Shown here in pieces: positions 1 through 6,905 of a stretch of 9,895 nucleotides of DNA. Both the position numbers and the translations under genes were made by a program. The DNA lies in NCBI GenBank assembly GCA_017984655.1, contig JAGNZB010000043.1, positions 1 to 9,895 on the forward strand. Direction: 5' to 3'. Below the pieces are notes generated by a model, which was given only the letters and a program-made list of their open reading frames with translations, was not told the origin of the DNA and ran no database searches. This DNA is from Candidatus Altimarinota bacterium (GTDB lineage: Bacteria > Patescibacteriota > Gracilibacteria > RBG-16-42-10). Positions within the stretch are counted from its first letter, which is position 1. The number at the start of each line of letters is the position of its first letter.

Positions 1-1
1 G

Positions 2-295
2 TACCAATTCTTCGTACCATTGGTACTTTGGGTAGGCCTACTAGTGATTATTGTTCCCGGCCTACTACCACATGGAAAAAGACTGTCTTGGATTAGTTTT
101 GTACTGACAGGGATAGCCCTATCAGTGACACTACAGCTGATTGCATATGCTGGCCATTACCAAGCGGGATTCTGGCTGATGTTTGGGGCGGTTTTTTCTC
201 ATGGTATACTGCTCATGATCATTACTTTACCGGCGAAGATACTTGGTGAAGCATATGATAGATACTTGAATGCATTAGGAATTTATCATGAGTAA
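2..295 (+). CDS. mreD: Probable rod shape-determining protein MreD, C-terminal part (5' end cut by window edge)
   Basis: The reading frame is open to the left edge of the window, so the N-terminus is missing. A TTG at 20 is in frame but need not be the start. The 97 visible residues are strongly hydrophobic, with about three membrane segments (around LVLWVGLLVIIVPGLL, then the SFVLTGIALSVTLQLIAYAG stretch, then WLMFGAVFSHGILLMIITL) and a short polar tail. MreD is a roughly 160-residue membrane protein of the MreBCD/PBP2/RodA elongasome. Sequence alone would only support 'small polytopic membrane protein'. The MreD call rests on position: its stop overlaps the start of the PBP2 gene by 8 bp (ATGAGTAA), the classical mreD-mrdA arrangement, and this implies translational coupling. 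The stop is TAA. Confidence 0.65.
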   Translation, partial: YQFFVPLVLWVGLLVIIVPGLLPHGKRLSWISFVLTGIALSVTLQLIAYAGHYQAGFWLMFGAVFSHGILLMIITLPAKILGEAYDRYLNALGIYHE

Positions 296-2240
296 CCGTT
301 GGCGTATTTTTGACAAACATTTTGAACAATCGATTCACTTTGATGGAGAGAGCAACAATCCTGACCAGTGGCAGCATGTTTTTTCAGACCCCAAAGACAA
401 GATGCTAGCTGAAAGTAGTGCTGGATTTGAAACCTCATTCCGAATTTTACGCTGGCTGGTTGTGACCGTTGTCTTTGCACTATTATTACGGTTGAGTTAT
501 TTACAGCTCAATCTCGGCAATGACCTTTTTGCTCGAGGTGAAGAGAATTATTTGCGTGTCTACATCACTAGAGCACTGAGAGGGATCATCTATGATCGCA
601 ACAATGTACAACTAGTAGAGAATATTCCCCACGACAATGCCGCGATTATTCCTGCAGATTTACCGCGCACTGATGCAGACCGACAGGCCCTATTTTCTGA
701 GTTAAGCAAAATTCTCGATGTACCCACACAAGAGATCAGCGATATTAGTGAAAAATATCGTTTCCTCTACACCCCAATTGTGATCAAAAGCAATATCGAC
801 CATAACACCAAGCTCAAGCTCATCAGTACATTTGCCAATCGAAATATTGGTGTACTAGTACTCGAGGACTTCTCTCGCCATTACCTACCCAGTAGCAGAG
901 GGCTAGTACATGCTATTGGCTATTTGGGTAAGATTACTGATACGGATTGGCAAAACTCTCGCAACATCTACACCATTGACAGCACAGTCGGAAAAGTCGG
1001 CATCGAGAAGAGTTATGAACAGTACCTCAGAGGCGTCAATGGTACTCAGAAAATCGTCGTTGATGCCCGCCATTCCAAGGTGGACACCCTATTCACATCG
1101 GAACCGCAACATGGCTGTGATTTGATCACTACTATTGATAGTGGATTAGAGAACATCTCCAACACCTTACTGAGAGAGACCATCGAAAACTATGGTGCTA
1201 CAGGAGGCTCCATAGTAGTGATGAATCCAAACAATGGTCAGATTCTCAGCTTGGTGAGCCAGCCTGATTTTGACAACAACATCTTTGCTGATGGTATTCG
1301 TGGCAAAGAAGTACAAGAGTATGAGAATCTTCTTCAAGACCAAAACACCCCTTTTCTCAATCGCGCTATCAGTGGGACATATCCTCCCGGATCCACTTTC
1401 AAGATCGTAACTGCCAGTTCAGTACTAGAGGCAGCCATCGTTGCCCCAACAGACAAAATCGATTCTCCCGGTCAAATCCGTGTCGCCAGCCAATTTGATG
1501 AACAAGTTGGCTTCTACTACAAAGACTGGAAACTAGATGGTCATGGTTTACTCTCGATCATCGATGCCATCGCAGCATCAAGCGATACTTTCTTCTACAA
1601 AGTCACTGGGGGCTTCGAATCTTTTGTCGGACTAGGTGTCGAGAAGCTGAGTAGCACTGCAAAACAATTCGGCCTTGGAAAACCACTAGGCATCGATATT
1701 CCTGGTGAACAAGCAGGCATAGTACCAACTCCAACGTGGAAGACTGAAAAAGTCGGCCCTGCCTGGTTTACCGGAGACACTTATAATTATGCTATCGGAC
1801 AAGGATATTTATTGACTACCCCACTCCAAGTAGCAGGCTTCACTAGCGTCATGGCTAGTAATGGCAAGCTCTACCAGCCATACTTAGTCAAAGAGATCAA
1901 GAACTGTCCAGAAAGCTCACAAAGAGAACCACAAGTAATCCAAGAAGCTTTTCTCAAACAATCTACGATCGATGTAGTCAAACAAGGCATGTACGAATCA
2001 GTCTATGGAAAAAAGGGGACCGCCAAGACACTGCAAACCCTGCCCTTTACTGTTGCGGGGAAAACAGGCACCGCTCAATTCAACAATAATCAAAATGTCC
2101 ATGGCTGGTTTACCGCCTTCGCACCTTATGAGAATCCCGAGATCGTGGTTACCGTCATGATTGAAGGTGGTGGAGAAGGTAGCGCCATTGCAGTACCAGT
2201 GGCCAAACAAATACTACAATGGTGGCATGAAAATAAATAA
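288..2240 (+). CDS. mrdA: Penicillin-binding protein 2 (elongation-specific peptidoglycan D,D-transpeptidase)
   Basis: A class B PBP that cross-links peptidoglycan during lateral wall growth with RodA and MreBCD. It is anchored in the cytoplasmic membrane with its catalytic domain outside. The 650 residues are full length. A cytoplasmic tail of about 50 residues precedes one membrane helix (about 53-74). The PBP dimerisation/pedestal domain follows, with RALRGIIYDRNN at 95-106. The transpeptidase domain runs from about 300 to 645. All three active-site motifs are present: SxxK as S369-T-F-K372 inside YPPGSTFK, S431-S-D433 (the SxD form usual for PBP2), and K592-T-G-T in GKTGTAQ. The SxD form and the mreD overlap favour PBP2 over the division PBP3/FtsI. 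The start is ATG at 288, with no Shine-Dalgarno and translation probably coupled to mreD. The N-terminal tail is longer than the roughly 20 residues of E. coli PBP2. No rodA follows directly. Confidence 0.93.
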   Translation: MSNRWRIFDKHFEQSIHFDGESNNPDQWQHVFSDPKDKMLAESSAGFETSFRILRWLVVTVVFALLLRLSYLQLNLGNDLFARGEENYLRVYITRALRGIIYDRNNVQLVENIPHDNAAIIPADLPRTDADRQALFSELSKILDVPTQEISDISEKYRFLYTPIVIKSNIDHNTKLKLISTFANRNIGVLVLEDFSRHYLPSSRGLVHAIGYLGKITDTDWQNSRNIYTIDSTVGKVGIEKSYEQYLRGVNGTQKIVVDARHSKVDTLFTSEPQHGCDLITTIDSGLENISNTLLRETIENYGATGGSIVVMNPNNGQILSLVSQPDFDNNIFADGIRGKEVQEYENLLQDQNTPFLNRAISGTYPPGSTFKIVTASSVLEAAIVAPTDKIDSPGQIRVASQFDEQVGFYYKDWKLDGHGLLSIIDAIAASSDTFFYKVTGGFESFVGLGVEKLSSTAKQFGLGKPLGIDIPGEQAGIVPTPTWKTEKVGPAWFTGDTYNYAIGQGYLLTTPLQVAGFTSVMASNGKLYQPYLVKEIKNCPESSQREPQVIQEAFLKQSTIDVVKQGMYESVYGKKGTAKTLQTLPFTVAGKTGTAQFNNNQNVHGWFTAFAPYENPEIVVTVMIEGGGEGSAIAVPVAKQILQWWHENK

Positions 2241-2286
2241 AGAAACCATACTATCCTTATCACCGCCAGACAGTGGAGAACGTAGG

Positions 2287-2315
2287 TTGACAATCAGGGT
2301 CAGCGTTCATAAAGT
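2287..2315 (+). promoter_or_regulatory. Candidate sigma-70-type promoter for rny
   Basis: A perfect -35 TTGACA at 2287-2292 is followed, after a 17-bp spacer, by TAAAGT at 2310-2315, which matches TATAAT at four of six positions. Transcription would start near 2322 and give a leader of about 25 nt. It lies in the 108-bp gap between mrdA and rny, the first sizeable gap in the window, so rny can be transcribed apart from the wall operon. It is inferred from consensus match and position only. Confidence 0.45.
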
Positions 2316-2336
2316 GCAGGCAGTGTTTTATCCCTC

Positions 2337-2348
2337 ACACAATTGTGT
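2337..2348. repeat. Perfect 12-bp palindrome directly before the rny start codon
   Basis: ACACAATTGTGT is its own reverse complement and ends at the base before ATG 2349. It sits at about +16 to +27 relative to the predicted start site of the upstream promoter. It occupies the place where a ribosome binding site would be. It could be an operator for a dimeric repressor, or a small structure in the mRNA leader. Function is not shown by sequence. Confidence 0.4.
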
Positions 2349-3875
2349 ATGCCAACAACTGTACTGATATTTGGTCTTGGTGGTTTTGCTCTAGGTATTG
2401 TGCTCGCTATTGTTTATTTTGTCCTCATTCAAAAAAATTTTCGTTCTGAGCTCCAAAACAAAGCGCAAGCTGTATTAAAACAAGCCGAACAAGAAGAACA
2501 ACAAATCATTAAACAAGCGCAAATCGAAAGCCAAAAGCTCCTCCAGCAAATTCAGAAAGAAGAACAGGAGCGCAAACGCAAAATCCAAGATTGGGAGGCG
2601 AAAAATCGTCGACAGGAAGAAGAAGTAGAAAAGAAACAACGGGAACTATTGCAACAACAAAAAGATCTTGACCTGCACATGGAAAAACTCCGTGACGAAG
2701 AACAAGTATTGCATGAGAAACAGCAACAAGCTGACGGACTTCTCAATCAAATTTCTGCCTTATCACCAGCAGAAGCAAAAGCCCTCTTGCTCCAAAAAGT
2801 AGAAGAAGAAAATCAAGCCGACATCGTCAATCACCTAGAAAAGATTATCACTGAGCAGCAACATACGGCTGATGAGAAGATCAAACAAATTCTCGCTGAA
2901 GCCATGCAACGATACCATGGCGAAAGTATTGCCGAATCCACAGTCACGACCCTGACCTTGCCCAATGACGAAATGAAAGGGCGCATCATCGGTCGTGAGG
3001 GACGGAATATCAATGCATTTGAGAAAATGAGTGGCGTCGACGTGATCGTGGATGACAGTCCTGGAGTAGTCATTCTCTCAGGATTTGATCTAATGCGTCG
3101 CTATATTGCCAAAATTGCTCTGGAGCGCTTAGTAGCTGACGGCAGAATCCATCCGACCAGAATTGAAGAGATGCTCGAAAAAGCGCGCGAAGAAGTAGCC
3201 ACTATGACCCATGAATTCGGCGAGAAAGTAGTGTATGAACTCAACATCACCGGACTACCCACCGAAATACTCAAACTGATTGGTTGTTTGAGATTCCGCA
3301 CTGCATACGGCCAAAATGTATTGAAGCACTCCATCGAAGTAGCCAAATTAGCTGGAGCAATTGCAGCTGAAGTCGGTGCCAATGTAGACATCGCCAAGAA
3401 AGCAGGCTTACTTCATGATATTGGCAAAGCACCAGACCAAGAGATGGAGGGCAAGCACGCACATATTAGTAGCGATATTTGTAAGAAGCATCGCATCAAT
3501 GCTGCGATTATTGATGCAATTGAATCCCACCATGGTGATGTACCATTCACGTCACTTGAAGGTATCATCGTCTACACAGCAAATCAACTTTCGATCAATC
3601 GTCCTGGCGCAAAACGCGACAATCTCGAAGAACATATCCAAAGAATGACATCACTAGAACAAGCGGCACTAGCATTTGAAGGTGTAGACAAGGCATTTGT
3701 GATGCAAGCTGGACATGAGATCAGAGCGATCGTCAATCCACACAACATTGATGACTTACAAGCTTACCAATTAGCACGAAACCTCGCTAGAGAAATCGAA
3801 AAGATCAGTGATTTCAATGGGGAAATCAAGGTCAATGTCGTTCGTGAAACTCGCATCATCGAGTATGCTCGCTAG
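2349..3875 (+). CDS. rny: Ribonuclease Y (membrane-anchored endoribonuclease, KH + HD domains)
   Basis: Starts mRNA decay by internal cleavage at the membrane. The 508 residues match the usual length of about 510-520. In order: an N-terminal membrane helix (about 4-28), a long Gln/Glu/Lys-rich coiled coil (about 30-175), a KH RNA-binding domain with the GxxG loop in GRIIGREGRN (211-220), and an HD phosphohydrolase domain (about 320-420) with H327, the H356-D357 pair in LLHDIGKA, and H370, H394 and H395. The conserved C-terminal region ends in VVRETRIIEYAR. I chose ATG 2349, because the in-frame TTG at 2343 adds only two residues and lies inside the palindrome. Oddity: where the family usually reads AADALSAARPGAR, this protein reads TANQLSINRPGAK, so the expected fourth HD metal-ligand Asp is Asn412 (codon AAT at 3582). 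No Shine-Dalgarno is visible. Confidence 0.93.
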   Translation: MPTTVLIFGLGGFALGIVLAIVYFVLIQKNFRSELQNKAQAVLKQAEQEEQQIIKQAQIESQKLLQQIQKEEQERKRKIQDWEAKNRRQEEEVEKKQRELLQQQKDLDLHMEKLRDEEQVLHEKQQQADGLLNQISALSPAEAKALLLQKVEEENQADIVNHLEKIITEQQHTADEKIKQILAEAMQRYHGESIAESTVTTLTLPNDEMKGRIIGREGRNINAFEKMSGVDVIVDDSPGVVILSGFDLMRRYIAKIALERLVADGRIHPTRIEEMLEKAREEVATMTHEFGEKVVYELNITGLPTEILKLIGCLRFRTAYGQNVLKHSIEVAKLAGAIAAEVGANVDIAKKAGLLHDIGKAPDQEMEGKHAHISSDICKKHRINAAIIDAIESHHGDVPFTSLEGIIVYTANQLSINRPGAKRDNLEEHIQRMTSLEQAALAFEGVDKAFVMQAGHEIRAIVNPHNIDDLQAYQLARNLAREIEKISDFNGEIKVNVVRETRIIEYAR

Positions 3876-3878
3876 TCT

Positions 3879-3899
3879 ATTAGCAGTTTTTCTGCTAGT
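3879..3899 (+). terminator. Hairpin just downstream of rny, possible weak terminator
   Basis: ATTAGCAG, a loop of five T, then CTGCTAGT form an 8-bp stem with one G-T pair, three bases after the rny stop. No T-run follows directly; the nearest is ATTTTTA about 14 bases on. It may therefore be a partial terminator or an mRNA 3'-end stabiliser rather than a strong intrinsic terminator. Confidence 0.3.
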
Positions 3900-3962
3900 A
3901 TGCCGTGGCCTTAATTTTTACTGTTGACTCTCTTAGAGTTTGGCCGAAAATGGAAAGGAAAG

Positions 3963-5033
3963 ATGAAACGTCGCTATCGACTGTATCGCATTCGTAACGA
4001 GAATGTCAGTAATAGCTTCACATTACGTGACTTCTGGAGTCATGTAGTTTCGTATACCCAACTAGGACGAGTATCGAAGCCCAAAAAAGCAATCTTTGTC
4101 GTGATCCTGGCCTTGGTCCTCTCAACTGAGCAGGCTAACTTTATCAACATCACGGTACAAGCAGAGTACTCGATTGATGATGAATACATCAGTGATCATG
4201 GCCTGTTTACTGACAAGCCAATGCTCACTAGTAGTGAGGTCAACAGCACGATTCTTGAGTATGTAATCCAACCAGGTGACACGATCGATGATCTTGTTAG
4301 TCGTTTTCATATCAGTGCCTCCACAATCACACAAGCAAACAACCTTAGTCGATCGGCAAAACTGGAGGCCGGAAAGACTCTCAAGATTCTCCCAGTTTCT
4401 GGCTTGTTGTATACGATCGCCAAGGGGGATAGCGTCGCCAAAGTAGCCGGTATCTACCAAGTACCAGCGGAATTGATTATGTATCAAAACAGTATTACTA
4501 GTGACAAAGACCTCAAAGTTGGTAACCAACTGATCATCCCCAATGGTATCGAACCCGTGATCGTCTCCAATACCGTCAAAAGAGCTACCACCGCCAAGCC
4601 CACTTCAAAATCCAGCAGTGGTGGTTATGGTAGTGCACCAACAGGCACAGCCCAACAAACTAAAGGCACACTAAACTGGCCAACCACCTGTCGAACTATC
4701 AGTCGCGGATTCAACCCGGCAATTCCTCACTGGGGTGTGGACTGTGCCAACTCCATTGGTACATCAGTCTATGCAGCGGAAGCAGGTAAAGTGATCACAG
4801 CATCAGCTGGTACTTATGGCGGTGGATACGGTAACTATATTATTATTGATCATGGCAATGGCCTCAAGACACTCTATGCCCATCTCTACAAAGTAGGGGT
4901 CAGTGTCGGTCAACAAGTAGAACGCGGTGAAGGTATTGGTCTCATGGGCAGCACCGGTAGATCTACAGGTCCCCATCTTCACTTCGAAGTGATCGTCAAC
5001 AACAAAAAGATCGATCCTTACAAATACCTCTAG
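3963..5033 (+). CDS. Exported LysM-LysM-M23 family peptidoglycan endopeptidase
   Basis: Predicted wall-remodelling zinc metallopeptidase that binds glycan through LysM and cuts peptide cross-links. From ATG 3963 it has 356 residues: a basic cytoplasmic N-region (1-42), a short hydrophobic segment (about 43-54, signal peptide or anchor) with a possible cleavage region near 67, LysM 1 (about 98-144, YVIQPGDTIDDL), LysM 2 (about 149-193, YTIAKGDSVAKV), a Ser/Thr/Gly/Lys linker (about 200-237), and the M23/LytM domain (about 250-352). Zinc ligands H256, D260 (HWGVD) and H340, and catalytic H307 (YAHL) and H338 (HLHFE), are all present, so it should be active, unlike degenerate EnvC/NlpD types. 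An in-frame TTG at 3924 would add 13 residues. I prefer 3963 because of the purine-rich GGAAAGGAAAG just upstream, the only such leader among the + strand genes. The N-region is unusually long for a signal peptide. The stop is TAG. Confidence 0.88.
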   Translation: MKRRYRLYRIRNENVSNSFTLRDFWSHVVSYTQLGRVSKPKKAIFVVILALVLSTEQANFINITVQAEYSIDDEYISDHGLFTDKPMLTSSEVNSTILEYVIQPGDTIDDLVSRFHISASTITQANNLSRSAKLEAGKTLKILPVSGLLYTIAKGDSVAKVAGIYQVPAELIMYQNSITSDKDLKVGNQLIIPNGIEPVIVSNTVKRATTAKPTSKSSSGGYGSAPTGTAQQTKGTLNWPTTCRTISRGFNPAIPHWGVDCANSIGTSVYAAEAGKVITASAGTYGGGYGNYIIIDHGNGLKTLYAHLYKVGVSVGQQVERGEGIGLMGSTGRSTGPHLHFEVIVNNKKIDPYKYL

Positions 5034-5053
5034 TTTTCTGTTCGTACAGCACT

Positions 5054-5083
5054 TATAATTCCACTGTTCAAGATTAATATACT
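5054..5083 (+). promoter_or_regulatory. Candidate -10 elements upstream of the gat operon
   Basis: The 69-bp gap before gatC holds a perfect TATAAT at 5054-5059 and a near match, TATACT, at 5078-5083. Neither has a convincing TTGACA-like -35 at 16-18 bp. Using the second would give a very short leader of about 12 nt before ATG 5103. The gap and the AT-rich context suggest that gatCAB has its own promoter, but the evidence is weak. Confidence 0.3.
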
Positions 5084-5102
5084 AGTTACTTTCCCCACAC
5101 AT

Positions 5103-5408
5103 ATGGCAACTTCCAAAGAGCCTTTGACGACAGAAGACGTTCTCAAGATTGCCAAACTAGCCAATCTCAAGCTCTCTGACGCAGAAGTAGAAAAATTCGC
5201 ACCGCAACTAGGCACTATCCTGGAATATCTCAACATCCTCCAAACACTCGACACTGAGCATGTTGTACCAACAGCTCAAGTGACAGGTCTCCATTCTGTC
5301 ACCCGTCCTGATAGTATTACCAAGCGCTCAGCTGCCGATGATCTCCTTGCTGTCAGTCCGCTACCAAAAGAAGATCATCAACTACTGGTACCAGCAGTTT
5401 TCTCATAA
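5103..5408 (+). CDS. gatC: Aspartyl/glutamyl-tRNA(Asn/Gln) amidotransferase subunit C
   Basis: The small subunit that wraps around GatA and stabilises the GatA-GatB interface of the GatCAB enzyme. That enzyme amidates misacylated Glu-tRNA(Gln) and/or Asp-tRNA(Asn). The 101 residues are typical. The family pattern is visible: an N-terminal helix VLKIAKLANLKLSDAEVEKF, then QLGTILEYLNILQTLDT, a V-PT-Q turn (VVPTAQV), and a conserved RPD (residues about 63-65 of the extended tail) before the C-terminal segment that embraces GatA. It is the first gene of a gatC-gatA-gatB run and ends 6 bp before gatA. The start ATG 5103 follows a pyrimidine-rich stretch (CTTTCCCCACACAT) with no Shine-Dalgarno. The stop is TAA. 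Confidence 0.93.
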   Translation: MATSKEPLTTEDVLKIAKLANLKLSDAEVEKFAPQLGTILEYLNILQTLDTEHVVPTAQVTGLHSVTRPDSITKRSAADDLLAVSPLPKEDHQLLVPAVFS

Positions 5409-5414
5409 TCTCGC

Positions 5415-6881
5415 ATGAACCCTACTACCCTTTCTATTGCGCAAGCACATCAATTGATGGCAGCCAAACAACTCAGCCCGGTCACCCTACTGGAAGCTTG
5501 TTTGGATCAGATCAAAAAAACCGACAATCAGATCAATGCCTCTATCAGTGTCCTCTCTGAACAAGCACATCTGCAGGCAGAAGAAGCTGACAAGCGCTAT
5601 CAAGATGGCGAATCATTGGGCGTCCTTGACGGGATTCCCATTAGTCTCAAAGACGTCTTTTGTACCAAGGACGTGCGCACAACAGCCGCATCCAAGATTC
5701 TTGCCAACTTTGTACCGCCATATGATGCTACCGTTGTTGGCAAGCTTCGTGACAAAGGAGCAGTGTTTGTCAGTAAGGTAAATACCGATGAATTTACCTG
5801 TGGTGGCTCTACTGAAACGTCAGCTTATGGGGTAACCAAAAATCCTTGGGACCCGAATTATGTATCAGGAGGATCTTCAGGAGGATCAGCAGCATCAGTA
5901 GCAGCTGGCCAATGTCTGGCATCATTAGGTACCGATACCGGTGGCTCGATTCGTCTTCCGGCTGGATTCTGCAACATCACTGGTTTGAAAGTAACCTATG
6001 GCCGCGTTTCACGTTATGGCGTGATTCCAATGGCATCATCCCTAGACACTATCGGCCCCATGGCAAAATCTGCTGAGGATTGCGCACATTTATTGGAGTC
6101 TATGGCTGGCCACGATGTCCTTGATAGTACGACCCCGCCACAACCAGTACCAAACTATAGCCGGTTGATCCAAGAGCCTTTACCCAAATTGCGCGTTGGT
6201 ATTCCTGCAGAATACTTCAGCGAAGCTCTCACTCCTGAAGTCAAAGCAGCAGTGGAAACCGCAGCAAAAGTGATTGAAAAGATTGGCGGCATCTTGGTAC
6301 CAGTCAGTTTGCCCCATACTAGCTACGCAGTTTCAGTGTATTACATTGTCGCCCCAGCTGAGATCAGCTCCAACATGAGCCGTTATGATGGCATTCGCTA
6401 CGGTCCCGGACCAGAGGGAGCTGTAACCAGCCTAGCTGATTACTACTTAGTCGCTCGCGAAGAAGGTTTTGGTGATGAAATGAAACGCCGTATCTTGATC
6501 GGTAGTTATGTATTATCAGCAGGATATTACGATGCTTACTACAAAAAGGCCCAGCAAGTTCGTACTTTGATTATGAAAGACTTTGATGAAGCTTTTGGTA
6601 AGGTAGATGTATTGCTGGCTCCAGTAACACCGTTCCCAGCATTCAAGATTGGTGAGAAAGCCCAAGATCCCCTACAAATGTATTTGGCTGATGCTTTGGC
6701 GATTCCGTCATCTTTAGCAGGCTTACCATCATTAGCTCTCCCTTGTGGATTCCATGGTAATCTCCCCTTAGCAATGCAATTAATTGGCCCAGCATTTACA
6801 GAAGATCGGATCTTACAGCTCGGACATCACTACCAACAATATACCGATTTTCATACACGGATTCCGAGTATTGCCAGTTAA
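5415..6881 (+). CDS. gatA: Aspartyl/glutamyl-tRNA(Asn/Gln) amidotransferase subunit A (glutaminase/amidase)
   Basis: Cytosolic amidase-signature subunit that releases ammonia from glutamine and passes it to GatB for transamidation of the tRNA-bound Glu or Asp. The 488 residues are full length. The Ser-cisSer-Lys triad is intact: K79 (GIPISLKD), cis-Ser S154 in the glycine/serine-rich SGGSSGGSAA, and nucleophile S178 in GTDTGGSIR. These numbers coincide with those I recall for Staphylococcus aureus GatA. Further family blocks are LKVTYGRVSRYGVIP (191-205), the SRYDGIRYG segment (322-330) and the C-terminal LPSLALPCG (437-445). The start ATG 5415 is 6 bp after gatC, with no Shine-Dalgarno, and coupling to gatC is likely. 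gatB follows 24 bp after its TAA stop. Together with gatB it implies that the cell lacks, or does not rely only on, GlnRS and/or AsnRS; which of the two cannot be told from this window. Confidence 0.96.
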   Translation: MNPTTLSIAQAHQLMAAKQLSPVTLLEACLDQIKKTDNQINASISVLSEQAHLQAEEADKRYQDGESLGVLDGIPISLKDVFCTKDVRTTAASKILANFVPPYDATVVGKLRDKGAVFVSKVNTDEFTCGGSTETSAYGVTKNPWDPNYVSGGSSGGSAASVAAGQCLASLGTDTGGSIRLPAGFCNITGLKVTYGRVSRYGVIPMASSLDTIGPMAKSAEDCAHLLESMAGHDVLDSTTPPQPVPNYSRLIQEPLPKLRVGIPAEYFSEALTPEVKAAVETAAKVIEKIGGILVPVSLPHTSYAVSVYYIVAPAEISSNMSRYDGIRYGPGPEGAVTSLADYYLVAREEGFGDEMKRRILIGSYVLSAGYYDAYYKKAQQVRTLIMKDFDEAFGKVDVLLAPVTPFPAFKIGEKAQDPLQMYLADALAIPSSLAGLPSLALPCGFHGNLPLAMQLIGPAFTEDRILQLGHHYQQYTDFHTRIPSIAS

Positions 6882-6905
6882 TTATTCCCCTCTTATTTCC
6901 TCTTT

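Noticed and set aside
3101..3397. 98-residue - strand open frame inside rny
   Set aside because: Antisense shadow of the KH/HD region, with Ser/Ile-rich composition typical of reverse-frame reading.
3924..3952. Promoter TTGACT...AAAATG before the M23 gene
   Set aside because: The -35 is good but the hexamer at 17 bp matches TATAAT at only two positions.
3924..3962. TTG 3924 as start of the M23 gene
   Set aside because: ATG 3963 has a purine-rich leader (GGAAAGGAAAG) and gives a basic N-terminus directly; the TTG overlaps a TTGACT that looks more like promoter-type sequence. It cannot be fully excluded.
4122..4529. 135-residue open frame on the - strand inside the M23 gene
   Set aside because: It lies wholly antisense to the LysM coding region, shows no recognisable domain, and the + strand frame has clear LysM motifs.
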